DNA of 64,000 nt from WHTI01 sp963756365 (GCA_963756365.1 CAVWNF010000003.1:1178001-1242000), one strand, 5' to 3'. Shown: positions 52,895-61,355, counted from the first letter of the stretch. The notes: a model not told the origin generated them from the sequence alone. Numbers and translations: made by a program.

Positions 52895-54289
52895 GTGACA
52901 ACTGCTGCACCCACGATCCTTACGCTAGAAACCGACTCGACCTGGGTCGTGATCTTGGTCGTCTCATTAGTGACTCTGATCGCAACCCTGTTCCTCAGGC
53001 GGATCATCGGCCGTCCCGGGGGGCTAGCCTCCAGTTTCCTGTTAGCGATCCCACTGCTCCTCCCGCTGGTAGCCGCGGTCGTCTTCCAGGGCTCACTCCT
53101 GCCGGAGTTCGCCGTCCTGCGTCCGGCCCGAGAGGTCTTTGCGACTGGATCGAGCGAACTGCTCCACCTGCTGTACTTCCTCGATGGAGGCCGCGTGACT
53201 CCATACGTGGCGTGGGGGAGCCAGGGACCATGGATCGTGCTCTTCGCTATAGCGGTCAGTTCGCTGATGCTGATACGCCGCGCCCTCGGCACGTACCTCG
53301 TTCACCGCCTGATCAACCGGTGCGAGCGACCGAAGGGGTGGGACGACAGGCGACTCACTGCCATCATCCTGAGGCTGAGTGAAGCGGCTGGACTCAGGCA
53401 TCCACCAACCGTTCTCCTGCTCCCGAGCGGGGTCTCCGGGGCGTTCGCGGTTGGAGCACGCCGCCCGAAGATCCTGATATCCCGCAACCTGCTCGCCGTT
53501 CTCGATGAGGACGAACTCGAGGCGATCCTCGCCCATGAGGTCGCTCACATCGAGGCTCGAGATATCCCGGTGCTGTTCACCTCGGGCGTGCTCAAGGACA
53601 TGGTTGCTTGGAATCCATTCGCCCACATCGCCTTCCGCAAGCTGCGCCAAGACCGTGAGTTTGAGGCCGACCGACGGGCCGCGACGATGACCCAGAATCC
53701 ACTCGCCGTCGCCTCAGGACTGCTCAAGATGTGCGAACTCGTTGGCAAGCGTCGCCACGGGCGCCAGGCAGCGTTGGCGTTCTTCCGTCCGGGCGGGCGG
53801 GTCGCTCGCCGAGTGACGCGGATGCTCGACATCGCCGACGGCAGGATCGCTATGTCGAGAGAGTCGAGTCTCGCCTACATGGTGGCGGCTCTGCTGGTCG
53901 CCGTGCTCGGGCTTCAGGTCGGGGCGAAGATCGCCGCCGCCCCGGCCGGTTTCGCCATCACATGGGGAACGGTCGAATCGAGCGGGGATCTCTACGCGCC
54001 GAAGCCCGTAACCAGGCACGGTGCTGGGGTGAAGGCTCCGGACAGCCTGACGAGGGCAGAGCTGGAGTCCCCTCAGCGCCACCTTGGAGCCAAACGGGCG
54101 GCTTCGGTCAGGGCCTCCGATATGGACCGGTGGATCGAAGATATGAGCGCGTGGGCTCAGAGGCGAGGGACGAAGGCGCTCTCACCGGTGACGGTGGCCT
54201 GGGAGGCACGGCAGAACTGGGAGATCGTCCCGATCCGTTGCGCAGTGGGCTCGATCTGCCTCTATCGGATCGACCGCCAAGGCCCCTGA
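52895..54289 (+). CDS. Membrane-embedded M48/M56 metalloprotease, BlaR-like
   Basis: A GTG start; 464 residues with three N-terminal membrane helices (VVILVVSLVTLIATLFL, FLLAIPLLLPLVAAVVF, WIVLFAIAVSSLMLI), then a gluzincin domain: VSGAFAVGARRPKILISRNL, LEAILAHEVAHIEARDIPVL (HEVAH zinc motif) and RKLRQDREFEADRRAATMTQ (third ligand Glu, EADRRA). A fourth helix (MVAALLVAVLGLQVGAKIAA) leads to an outer segment of about 120 residues with two Cys (IRCAVGSICLYRID) that might sense a ligand. This outer part is not a penicillin-binding domain, unlike BlaR1. Coupled to the BlaI-type gene, it is probably the signal-activated protease. Confidence 0.85.
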   Translation: MTTAAPTILTLETDSTWVVILVVSLVTLIATLFLRRIIGRPGGLASSFLLAIPLLLPLVAAVVFQGSLLPEFAVLRPAREVFATGSSELLHLLYFLDGGRVTPYVAWGSQGPWIVLFAIAVSSLMLIRRALGTYLVHRLINRCERPKGWDDRRLTAIILRLSEAAGLRHPPTVLLLPSGVSGAFAVGARRPKILISRNLLAVLDEDELEAILAHEVAHIEARDIPVLFTSGVLKDMVAWNPFAHIAFRKLRQDREFEADRRAATMTQNPLAVASGLLKMCELVGKRRHGRQAALAFFRPGGRVARRVTRMLDIADGRIAMSRESSLAYMVAALLVAVLGLQVGAKIAAAPAGFAITWGTVESSGDLYAPKPVTRHGAGVKAPDSLTRAELESPQRHLGAKRAASVRASDMDRWIEDMSAWAQRRGTKALSPVTVAWEARQNWEIVPIRCAVGSICLYRIDRQGP

Positions 54290-54297
54290 GCCAACTC

Positions 54298-54319
54298 GGG
54301 TAGCATGCTCCACCTACCC
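54298..54319. terminator. Hairpin after the M48/M56 gene
   Basis: GGGTAG (54298-54303) and CTACCC (54314-54319) enclose a 10-base loop, nine bases past the stop. It is a modest hairpin; it could be a terminator or a regulator site before secG. Confidence 0.35.
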
Positions 54320-54373
54320 ACGGGGTATTACAGAGCCCAATTAGTTGTCGGCAATCATTAGAGAGGTGTCCAA

Positions 54374-54604
54374 GTGACTGCAGTGCTCGTCGTCATCCAT
54401 ATCTTGGCGTCGCTGCTCCTGATCCTCTTCATCCTGCTCCACGCTGGGCGTGGTGGCGGTGTATCGGAGATGTTCGGTGGAGGTATGCAGACCCAGGCGA
54501 TGGGATCCACCGTGATGGAGAAGAACCTCGACCGGATCACGGTCATCACAGCGATCGTCTTCTCAGGAACGACTGTCCTTTTGGCCTTCCGGCTTTCCTC
54601 CTAG
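54374..54604 (+). CDS. secG: Preprotein translocase subunit SecG
   Basis: A GTG start; 76 residues with the SecG pattern: helix one (LVVIHILASLLLILFILLHA), the central cytosolic loop GRGGGVSEMFGGGMQTQAMG, and helix two (ITVITAIVFSGTTVLLAFRL). It is an accessory subunit of the SecYEG channel. secG next to the gap-pgk-tpiA cluster is conserved in Gram-positives, here with apgM and the BlaI/protease pair inserted between. Confidence 0.93.
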   Translation: MTAVLVVIHILASLLLILFILLHAGRGGGVSEMFGGGMQTQAMGSTVMEKNLDRITVITAIVFSGTTVLLAFRLSS

Positions 54605-54619
54605 GCCACCCGAACTCCG

Positions 54620-56279
54620 GTGCGGCGGACGTCCGGATTTCGAGCCATACCCCTCCTCATGGTGGCGGCGCTCTTCGGCGCGGCCTGTACCGAAGGCGCC
54701 CAGCAGGTAGAGGGCCCTGACGCAACAGCTACCGCGCCAGAGGACGGAGCCGACGGAACGGGCACTCCGAGCCCATCAAGCTCGCCCACTCTTCGAACCT
54801 GACGACGACGTGCTCCGGGTCGCCATCTCCGAACCCGGGACCCTCGATCCGATGCGCATCGGCGACCCTGGCTCGGTTCTGGTCGTCCGTCAATTGTTCG
54901 AGGGGCTGACCAGGTGGGACCCTGCCGCCCAAGAGGTCGTTCCCGCAGCCGCCGAATCGTGGACCTCGGACAAGAAGGGCAAGAAGTGGACCTTCAAGTT
55001 GAGGCGGGGGATGACCTTCCACGACGGCACCGCTGTCACCGCTGACGATTTCAAGTACGCCTTCGACCGCATCGCTCTGAGGAAGAACGCGTCCGACATC
55101 GCCTACACGCTCGAGCGGATACAGGGTTTCATCGAGGTCAACCAGCTCGGCGATGCCAACAAGCTCTCTGGGGTCAAGGCCAAGGACGATTACACGCTGG
55201 AGATCACCCTTTACGATCCCTACTTCGATCTGCCCGCCGTGCTGACTCACCCCGGCCTCGTCCCCGTCCCGAAAGATGCCGTCGAGGCGATCGACACCTT
55301 CCTCGCACAGCCGATAGGGAACGGTCCATTCGCGATGGCAGCGCCGTGGCAAGCGGGGGAAGAGGTAGATCTCATCGCGTTCGACGACGCTATCGAGACT
55401 CCAGGTGTCGATGGCATCCGCATGATCCCGTTCTCGGATCCCGCCGAATCGTGGCTGGTATTCCGGGACGAGCAGTTGGATATCTCCGAGATCCCCGTCG
55501 GTCAGTTCCAGGCGGCAGAGGAGGTCTACGGGGATCAAGCGGTGCAGCCGTTCCTGGCTGGCTACTACTACGGCTTCAACCTCAAGACGCCTCAGCTCAA
55601 GAAGAGGAATGTGCGCCTAGCCATCAATATCGCGATCGACCGGGAGGCCATCGCCGGCAAGATCTATCGAGGAAGCCTAGTGCTGCCACGCGGGATAGTT
55701 CCTGCGGGCATGCCCGGCTTCGAGAACGAAGTGTGCGGGTCGCTGTGCGTGCCCGATCCCGACCGCGCCGCCCAGATCGTCAAGAACCTCCCTGCCAAGT
55801 ATCGACAGATACAACTCGACTACACGAAGGGCCAGCCACACGGGAAGGTCGCTCGCTCCATCGAGAAGGACCTCGAGGATGTCGGATTCGCCGTCAACAC
55901 CAGGGGTTACCCCTTCGGCAGGTATCTCGAGAAGTTGCGCAAGGGTGACCACCGCCTCTTCCGCTTCGGATGGATCGCGGAATACCCAGTGCCCGACGTC
56001 TTCCTCTCGTCCTTGTTCGGCAGCGACTCAGGTGACAACCAGACCGGATTCAAGAACTCGAAGGTCGATGACCTACTCGACCGGGCTCACTCGGAGTCTG
56101 ATGCCGACAAGCGAACGGAACTCTACGTCCGCGCCGAAGAGAAGATCATGGCCGAGATCCCGATCGTCCCGATCGGAACGTTCGAGTTCCACTGGGCGGC
56201 CCAACCGACCGTGAACGACCTCTTGTTCGACTCCACCGGGGGCTTCGATGCGTTCACCATCACCCTCTCCGACGAGTGA
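54620..56279 (+). CDS. ABC transporter substrate-binding lipoprotein, family 5, one frameshift
   Basis: The GTG start at 54620 encodes a lipoprotein signal (IPLLMVAALFGAACTEG, lipid Cys in AAC) and a Ser/Thr/Pro/Glu linker. A shift near 54775 links it to RPLFEPDDDVLRVAISEPGT LDP and the SBP_bac_5 fold: VRQLFEGLTRWDPAAQEVVP, AAESWTSDKKGKKWTFKLRR GMTFHDGTAVTADDF, NVRLAINIAIDREAIAGKIY, and FRFGWIAEYPVPDVFLSSLF. About 550 residues. The family binds oligopeptides, nickel or sugars outside the membrane for an ABC importer; no permease or ATPase genes are in the window. It precedes the tRNA gene. Confidence 0.88.
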
Positions 56280-56303
56280 CTGAGGGCCTCGGGGAACCTC
56301 CCC

Positions 56304-56309
56304 TATAAT
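56304..56309 (+). promoter_or_regulatory. -10 element of the tRNA-Leu promoter
   Basis: A perfect TATAAT lies 50 bases upstream of the tRNA. A matching -35 is not obvious (TGACTG at 56277 is too far for ideal spacing). Strong -10 elements are typical of stable RNA genes. Confidence 0.55.
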
Positions 56310-56358
56310 GCCCACCGGCCCTTCACCCGGAGCACTATCGGGACGGGGCCGTTTCCAC

Positions 56359-56447
56359 GTCGGAGTGGCGGAATTGGTAGACGCGCTAGGTTGAGGGCCT
56401 AGTCCATAGTGATATGGGTGGGGGTTCAAGTCCCCCCTCCGACACCA
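56359..56447 (+). tRNA. tRNA-Leu (anticodon GAG)
   Basis: The acceptor stem GTCGGAG (56359-56365) pairs with CTCCGAC (56437-56443), followed by discriminator A and an encoded CCA (56445-56447). The anticodon stem CTAGG/CCTAG holds the 7-base loop TTGAGGG with the anticodon GAG at 56393-56395. The long variable arm typical of class II tRNAs (Leu) is present, and the T-arm GGGGG-TTCAAGT-CCCCC is canonical. It reads CUC/CUU codons. A recombinase gene on the other strand runs straight into its 3' end, so it probably served as an integration site. Confidence 0.96.
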
Positions 56448-57861
56448 CAAGAACGCAACTGGGCAGGACTTCAGCCCCACCTCCTCCAGAGTCACGTTCA
56501 ACCGAGGAGCGCCGTCCACAGAGACCTCTAGATGATCGGGGAACACGGTCACGTCCTTCACTAGCTCTTTGACCAGAACTCGCTTCTCGTCGTCCGTAGC
56601 CGCTTCCCAGATGCGATCTACGTCCATGTCCGACAGCATCGCGCGCGACCTCATCGAACCTCGCAGCGAGATCGGTTTGCCTAGCGACTTCCTCAACCGT
56701 CGCCGACTCCTCGCCCTGGAGCGCATCTATCCGTGCTCTCAGCGCCGCCTCTTGCTCAGCGAACAGGTCAGCCCCGAACTTGTCTTCGTAGTGGAGAGCG
56801 AGCAGCTTCCGACGCTTCTCCTGGAGCGATGCGATCTGCTGGCTAACCGACCGAGGCCGCCGGCCCTCGGCCTTCGGCTCGAGCTGCCGGCGAATCTCGG
56901 AACGGATTGCTGCTTGCAGTTCTTCATCGTGACCGACGAGACGCAGCCCGAGAACTAGAGCCCGTTCCAGACCCTTCGATGATCTAGCAGGTTGCTTGCA
57001 GCCCTGGCCTCGATGCTTGCACCGGAACAGGGAGCCGTAGCCGCCGTACTGGATGCTCGACACCCGCCCGCACAGCCCGCACCGAACATGACCAGCCAGC
57101 GGATGCCTGACTCCGGATCACGAACGCCGGGCACGTCGGTCTTGCTCGCTGCGGCGAACACCTCGGGAGTGATGATCGACTCGTGCTTGCCGGGGATACC
57201 ACTCGCCGCCCAAGTGCACCTCACCGAGATAGATGCGCGAGTGGATGATCGAGCGAGCTGTCGAGTAGTGGATGCCGGTTCGCTCTCGCGATCTCCGAGT
57301 AGCTCATGTCGGTTGCTCTCAGCTCGAAGACCTTCCGAACCAGGGGAGCGTCGTCGTTCGGGATCAGCTCGCCTGCGACGAGGTCGTAACCGATCTTCGG
57401 TCTGTTGGTCCACTTACCTTCGCGAGCAGCTTGCGCCATCCCCATGCGAACGTTCTCGCTCAACTGCTCGCGATAGAACTGGGCGAACGAACCGAGGATG
57501 TTGTAGAACATGCGACCCGTTGCCGACGAGAGGTCGAGCTTCTCGGTGAACGAGTGCAACGCGACACCGGACTGTCCGAAGCGATCGGCAAGCAGGATCA
57601 GGTCGCCGAGGTTCCGAGACAGACGGTCGAGCCTCCACACGAGAACGTTGTGGACGTGACCGCTTCGACCATCGCAAGCAACTGTTGTAGCCCCGGACGT
57701 TCGAGGTTCTTCCCCGACCATCCAGGATCAGAGACGACCGTCACTTCGCCCAACTCATGGAGTGGGGCGTAGGAGCGCAGACGTTCGGCCTGTCCTTCGA
57801 CCGAATAGCCCTCGGCTGCCTGCTCCTCAGTCGAGACTCGGGCGTATGCCACCGTCAGCAT
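56448..57861 (-). CDS. Large serine recombinase/integrase, frameshifted
   Basis: ATG 57861 begins MLTVAYARVSTEEQAAEGYS with the nucleophilic Ser of the resolvase domain. Then WSGKNLERPGLQQLLAMVEA, VLVWRLDRLSRNLGDLILLA, FYNILGSFAQFYREQLSENV RMGMAQAAREGKW, the recombinase domain (LVRKVFELRATDMSYSEIAR, TGIHYSTARSIIHSRIYLGE), a zinc ribbon (HVRCGLCGR... FRCKHRGQGCK), a coiled coil (LKPKAEG-type linker to ALRARIDALQGEESATVEEV) and a tail RVLVKELVKDVTVFPDHLEV. Breaks fall near 57655, 57275, 57205, 57065 and 56645. About 470 residues to the tRNA. No stop occurs before the tRNA: the frame runs on antisense through it, so the natural end was probably lost at integration. Confidence 0.8.
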
Positions 57862-57955
57862 CGTCGTCTCCTTCCTCGTCGGGTTCGGTGAGCCGCAATG
57901 CGATAGCGATCAGCACGGACGCTACTCGCTGAAGGTCACGCTCCGCAGGATTCAT
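57827..57955 (-). CDS. Small ORF overlapping the recombinase start
   Basis: ATG 57955 opens a 42-residue frame (MNPAERDLQRVASVLIAIAL, RLTEPDEEGDDDADGG) that overlaps the first codons of the recombinase in another frame. The amphipathic helix followed by an acidic tail looks protein-like, and coupling to the recombinase start is possible. It could equally be chance. No known excisionase motif is seen. Confidence 0.35.
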   Translation of the reverse strand: MNPAERDLQRVASVLIAIALRLTEPDEEGDDDADGGIRPSLD

Positions 57956-58000
57956 GACCGACCTCGTGGCTCGCGCGTCTCGATTGCCGCTCGTCGCAAG

Positions 58001-58541
58001 CTAGAGAGCGTCATCCCAGGAGCCCATTGATTGCGCCCTCGTGACGACTTGAACGGCTGCGTCCCGTGAGGCAGCTTGCATCGCTTCGGTCTTCGTCAGA
58101 TACTTCGACAGGTATCCGGCGACCAGGCCCGCTCCGGGATCAGATCATCCGCTCCGACCGCATGCACCTCGAAGACCCGACCGAATCCATGCTGCAGGAC
58201 CACAGGCTTTAGGTCTGCCTCTTTACGTGACTTCATGAAGGAATCGGCCCCTCTCATGCCCGCTTCGACTTCGACCCGACCTGGTACGAGTTCGCGTGGC
58301 AGTAGGCCAGCCCGGCGATCAGCACGTGCCAGTGCGGAGCGCCGCGATGTTGCCACTCCAGGACTGCGAGCCACCGCAGGCCGCCGCCGTTCTGAGCTTG
58401 GAGTCGCTTCATGAGCGGCGTCAGCGCCCGGGACGATCTCGCGACGGATCGACTTTCCGTCGGCTCAGTGAGAGTCAGCAGGATCACCGGAAGGTCGTCA
58501 AGCGCGGCCGCTATCAGCCCCGTCCGGATGATCTTGCGCAC
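58001..58541 (-). pseudogene. Rolling-circle replication initiator (HUH Rep) remnant
   Basis: Joined minus-strand frames read LTPLMKRLQAQNGGG, LRWLAVLEWQHRGAPHWHVL I (the metal-binding HUH motif, His-Trp-His), then SFMKSRKEADLKPVVLQHGF GRVFEVHAV, and after a shift near 58122 LVAGYLSKYLTKTEAMQAAS, which carries the catalytic-Tyr motif (YLSKYLTK) of actinobacterial plasmid and AICE Rep proteins. It ends at TAG 58001-58003. Another break lies near 58280. Only about 180 residues remain of a protein normally over 300; the N-terminal half is gone and is replaced by the recombinase fragment. Confidence 0.7.
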
Positions 58542-58556
58542 ATCCTGAATCGTTTA

Positions 58557-58637
58557 GCCGAGGAGCGCCGTCTATCGAGACCTCCAGGTGATCCGGGAAC
58601 ACAGTCACGCCCTTCACAAGCTCCTTGACCCAGAACC
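58557..58637 (-). pseudogene. Second recombinase C-terminal fragment
   Basis: On the minus strand this encodes VKELVKGVTVFPDHLEVSID GAPRLN, nearly the same as the end of the complete recombinase (VKELVKDVTVFPDHLEVSVD). By eye the DNA is about 85% identical to 56502-56578, in the same orientation. It is a remnant of a related recombinase from an earlier or tandem element. Confidence 0.75.
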
Positions 58638-58671
58638 CGCTGCTGCAGTCTGCCAGGTGCGGGCAGTGGGG

Positions 58672-59352
58672 CTAGGTCGTCGAGGACACCAGCATCGAGA
58701 TGGCGATGAAGTGGCATACGCACGCGGCGACCACGAAGGTGTGCCAGATCTCGTGGTAGCCGAAGGTGAGTGGGAACGGGTCCGGGCGCTTCCTCAGGAA
58801 CACCACGGCACCCACCGTGTACATGATCCCGCCCGCTCCGACGAGGATCAGGGGCACGCCGTGCGAACTGCGGAGTGCTTGCGGGAGGGTCAGGATGCCG
58901 ATCCAGCCGAGGACGATGTAGAGCGTGCCCCCGAGTCTCGCGAAGCCATCGATCTTCACGAGCTTCAACGTGATGCCGACGATCGCACCGGCCCACATCG
59001 TGATCAGGAACAGCCACCGCATGAAGCCATCCAGCACCAAGACCGCGTAGGCGGTCGCCGTTCCAGCGATGAGGACGAAGATCATGCTGTGGTCGAGACG
59101 CCGCATCCTCCTCAATGCCGGTGGTGACCAGTTGCCGCGGTGATAGGCGGCACTCGTACCGAGCACGGCGAGGAGACTGATCACGTAGACGATCGTGGCG
59201 ATCCGAACGGGTGCGGTGCGCGACGCGCTGACCAGGAGGATCCCTGCAGGGATGAAGAGGAACAGGAAGATCTGATGGAGTCGCCCGCGGAGGCGCGGTT
59301 TCGGAATGGTTAGCGGTGGCGAATCATTCTCAGCCAGGATGTCGTCGTCCAT
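58672..59352 (-). CDS. Hemolysin III/YqfA-family membrane protein
   Basis: A 226-residue protein with seven membrane segments of the HlyIII/PAQR type. Family motifs: LHQIFLFLFIPAGILLV, GTSAAYHRGNWSPPALRRMR RLDHSMIFVLIAGTATAYAV (the S-x-x-x-H and D-H zinc-site region), and FGYHEIWHTFVVAACVCHFI at the C-terminus (H-x-x-x-H). PAQR/HlyIII proteins resemble metal-dependent membrane hydrolases; the bacterial function is not settled and true hemolysis is rarely shown. Its 3' end lies just beyond the decayed element. Confidence 0.88.
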   Translation of the reverse strand: MDDDILAENDSPPLTIPKPRLRGRLHQIFLFLFIPAGILLVSASRTAPVRIATIVYVISLLAVLGTSAAYHRGNWSPPALRRMRRLDHSMIFVLIAGTATAYAVLVLDGFMRWLFLITMWAGAIVGITLKLVKIDGFARLGGTLYIVLGWIGILTLPQALRSSHGVPLILVGAGGIMYTVGAVVFLRKRPDPFPLTFGYHEIWHTFVVAACVCHFIAISMLVSSTT

Positions 59353-59424
59353 CGCCCGTCTCGGTGTGAGGGGATACTCGCCCCAGTCTGCACCATCCGG
59401 TGCGCAATCGTGGCGGGTATCCCC

Positions 59425-60822
59425 TTAGGGCGAAGGCCCCGGATGGTCTCCGGGTTCGGTCGATGCTTCGGTCGATGCTTCGTCCCGTCGTCGCAGCGCG
59501 GACCACCTGCTCGAGGCGTAGACGTCGGCGACGTAGGTGAGATCTCCCTGTTCGCCACCCCAGCCGGGAAGACAGGTCTCTTCGGTCACGCAGATGCCGC
59601 GGGCACGGTTGATGGATGCGAGCTCCGAGGTCGCTCTGAGATGCGGGCGCTCGATCACGGTGCCACCTCGGTCCCTGAATGTGAGACCTGCTTCGGAGTC
59701 TTCGATGGTGATGTCACCGTCGTGGATGGCGCGGTGGTGTGAGTGACACAGGAGCACGAGGTTGTCGATGTCGGTGGTGCCGTTGTCTCTTGCCCACCAT
59801 TCGATGTGATGGGCAGAGACTCCCTTACGAGCGCATCCCGGGAACGCGCAGCAGTGCTGTTTGGCTTCGAGCACCCGTCTCATGGCCCGGTTAGGTCGTC
59901 TCGATGTGCGTCCGAGGTGGAGGACTTCATCTCCCTTGTGGATCATCTCGAGCACCGATGAGTCACACAGGAGTCGTCGTGCGCTGTCGCTCGAGATGAT
60001 GCCGCCGTCTTGGAGGCGACATACGGCGCCCTGATCGAGCTTGTCGGCATCGAGGTGGACGACGACCTGGAAGCGTTCGTGGTTGGGACGGATCCCTTGT
60101 CCTCCAGAAAGCAGGTGTTCTCCGAGATAGAGGAGTGCATCGGCATCCTCGGCGGCCCATGGATCGGTGGCGTGTTCGTCGCGGGTGTAGCCGTCGGCGG
60201 TCATCTTCTGGGTAGCGGCTCTAAGAGCTCGATCGAAGATCGCTCCGTTCTCGGAAGACAACGATCCGGTGATCCTCCACGAGCCGTCGTCTCTGTGGGT
60301 GGTCCTCAGGTAGCGGTCTCTGTGCGAGGTGTCTTGTTCGGCTCTGAGCGCGGAGCGGTAGAGGCCAGCGAAGCGGGACAGTTGGCCCCCGGAGAGTCCG
60401 TGGGCGAGCTCGAGGAGCTCTTCTTCTGTCTCGGGCTCGCTGATGTCCATAAGGATGTTCGTCTGGGCCAGAGACAGCTCGCCCGCCGAGAACGCGGCGG
60501 TGATCTGGGGATGGTCCTCGAGCTTGGTGGCGATCCCTAAGAGGTGACGGGCAGAGCTCGGGGTGTGGCCGAGTTTCCAGCTGAGGAAGTAGGAGGGGGT
60601 CATGACCCCGGAGTGATCGGCCCAGAACTCTTCTTCGGTGTGCTCGGCGATGAGCTTGGCGAGCTGGGCTTGGGCGGCGTTGATCTCGGCCTGGAGAGTG
60701 GTGATGCGAGCCTCTAGATCCTCCCTGCGAGCACCGCGCTCGGCGAAGGTCTCGCGGCGCTCGGGCGGGTCGCTCCGGTCCGGCAGATCGTGTTCGTGGG
60801 GCGCTTCTTGAGTACCGAACAT
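59425..60822 (-). CDS. DUF222/13E12-type HNH endonuclease protein
   Basis: The 465-residue product (from ATG 60822, MFGTQEAPHEHDLPD) has the DUF222 helical domain with LEARITTLQAEINAAQAQLA, GVMTPSYFLSWKLGHTPSSA and DRYLRTTHRDDGSWRITGSL. A C-terminal HNH nuclease motif follows (CCAFPGCARKGVSAHHIEWW, NLVLLCHSHHRAIHDGD). ATG 60843 is an alternative start. I prefer 60822 because TAGTAT at 60830-60835 is a good -10 for a leaderless message starting at that ATG, with an SOS box between. In M. tuberculosis several 13E12 genes are LexA-controlled. The biological role of the family is unknown; it is often repeated in genomes. Confidence 0.85.
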   Translation of the reverse strand: MFGTQEAPHEHDLPDRSDPPERRETFAERGARREDLEARITTLQAEINAAQAQLAKLIAEHTEEEFWADHSGVMTPSYFLSWKLGHTPSSARHLLGIATKLEDHPQITAAFSAGELSLAQTNILMDISEPETEEELLELAHGLSGGQLSRFAGLYRSALRAEQDTSHRDRYLRTTHRDDGSWRITGSLSSENGAIFDRALRAATQKMTADGYTRDEHATDPWAAEDADALLYLGEHLLSGGQGIRPNHERFQVVVHLDADKLDQGAVCRLQDGGIISSDSARRLLCDSSVLEMIHKGDEVLHLGRTSRRPNRAMRRVLEAKQHCCAFPGCARKGVSAHHIEWWARDNGTTDIDNLVLLCHSHHRAIHDGDITIEDSEAGLTFRDRGGTVIERPHLRATSELASINRARGICVTEETCLPGWGGEQGDLTYVADVYASSRWSALRRRDEASTEASTEPGDHPGPSP

Positions 60823-60829
60823 ACGTTCG
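60816..60829. promoter_or_regulatory. SOS box (LexA site) over the HNH gene start
   Basis: CGAAC-ATAC-GTTCG matches the Gram-positive/mycobacterial LexA consensus, with perfect arms and a 4-base centre. It lies immediately after a TAGTAT -10 element (minus strand) and overlaps the ATG at 60822. It would block transcription until DNA damage. Confidence 0.8.
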
Positions 60830-61073
60830 ATACTAGCAGCCATCACCCCCTAACACCAGCAAACCCGGGCATTCCACCGCACGTCTGGGCCCCCCAGCTT
60901 GCTCCGTCATCCCCGGGAGGAACGGGGGAGTCCCGCGCCGAATACCTGCCTTCCAGCGGAGATCGGAACGGGGGGACAGACGTGTCGGGACGACCACCAA
61001 CGAGAGACGAACAGAACGAGAACGCGCGCCAGCGGCGTGAGGACCTCTCGAAAGTTACGGAGCACGCACACGG

Positions 61074-61292
61074 ATGGAGCCGAGCGCCTCGCGCGCCCTC
61101 CACGTGATCGTGGTCGCGGCCGCGCTGCTCTGGCTGATCGGGGGTCTCATCAGGCTCACCGAAGCAGGCTCGAGGTCCGCAGCCCTCATCGCATCGACGC
61201 TCGGGTTCCATCTTCTGGTGACGGCTCTGGTGATACTGGTTTCACGCACGTTGGTCATCGTGGGAGAGAACCTGAGCCGTACCGACGACTGA
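61074..61292 (+). CDS. Small two-helix membrane protein
   Basis: ATG 61074 gives 72 residues with two membrane helices (LHVIVVAAALLWLIGGLIRL, LLVTALVILVSRTLVIVGEN). A charged 31-codon stretch just upstream (GTG 60982 with GGGGGGA before it, VSGRPPTRDEQNENARQRRE) is in a different frame but could be the true N-terminus if one base is wrong. The 230-base region before it (60844-61073) otherwise contains nothing I recognise. No family assignment. Confidence 0.6.
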   Translation: MEPSASRALHVIVVAAALLWLIGGLIRLTEAGSRSAALIASTLGFHLLVTALVILVSRTLVIVGENLSRTDD

Positions 61293-61355
61293 CTGCGGGG
61301 GCAGGGGACTTCGCATATGTTTGCGGCTCATTTATCTAGCTCAGGGGGCTTCTCG

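Larger units (their letters stand above)
56448..58640. mobile_element. Decayed integrated element at tRNA-Leu: serine recombinase plus Rep remnant
   Basis: Between tRNA-Leu and the hemolysin III gene lie, all on the minus strand, a large serine recombinase, a small overlapping ORF, a truncated rolling-circle replication initiator, and a second copy of a recombinase C-terminal segment. This gene set matches small actinobacterial integrative elements (AICE-like or integrated plasmids). No second copy of the tRNA 3' end could be found on the far side, so the right boundary, put here at the end of the recombinase fragment, is approximate. Frameshifts and truncation suggest it is inactive, although some shifts may be sequence errors. 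Confidence 0.65.

Noticed and set aside
56073..56450. Minus-strand frames ending in GLEPPPISL and RRGDLNPHP as protein-coding
   Set aside because: These are translations of the antisense tRNA-Leu and of the binding-protein gene, a common annotation artefact near tRNA genes.
58641..58690. Right attachment site as a copy of the tRNA-Leu 3' end
   Set aside because: Only the 7-base word GACACCA is shared with the tRNA end; that is too short to claim.
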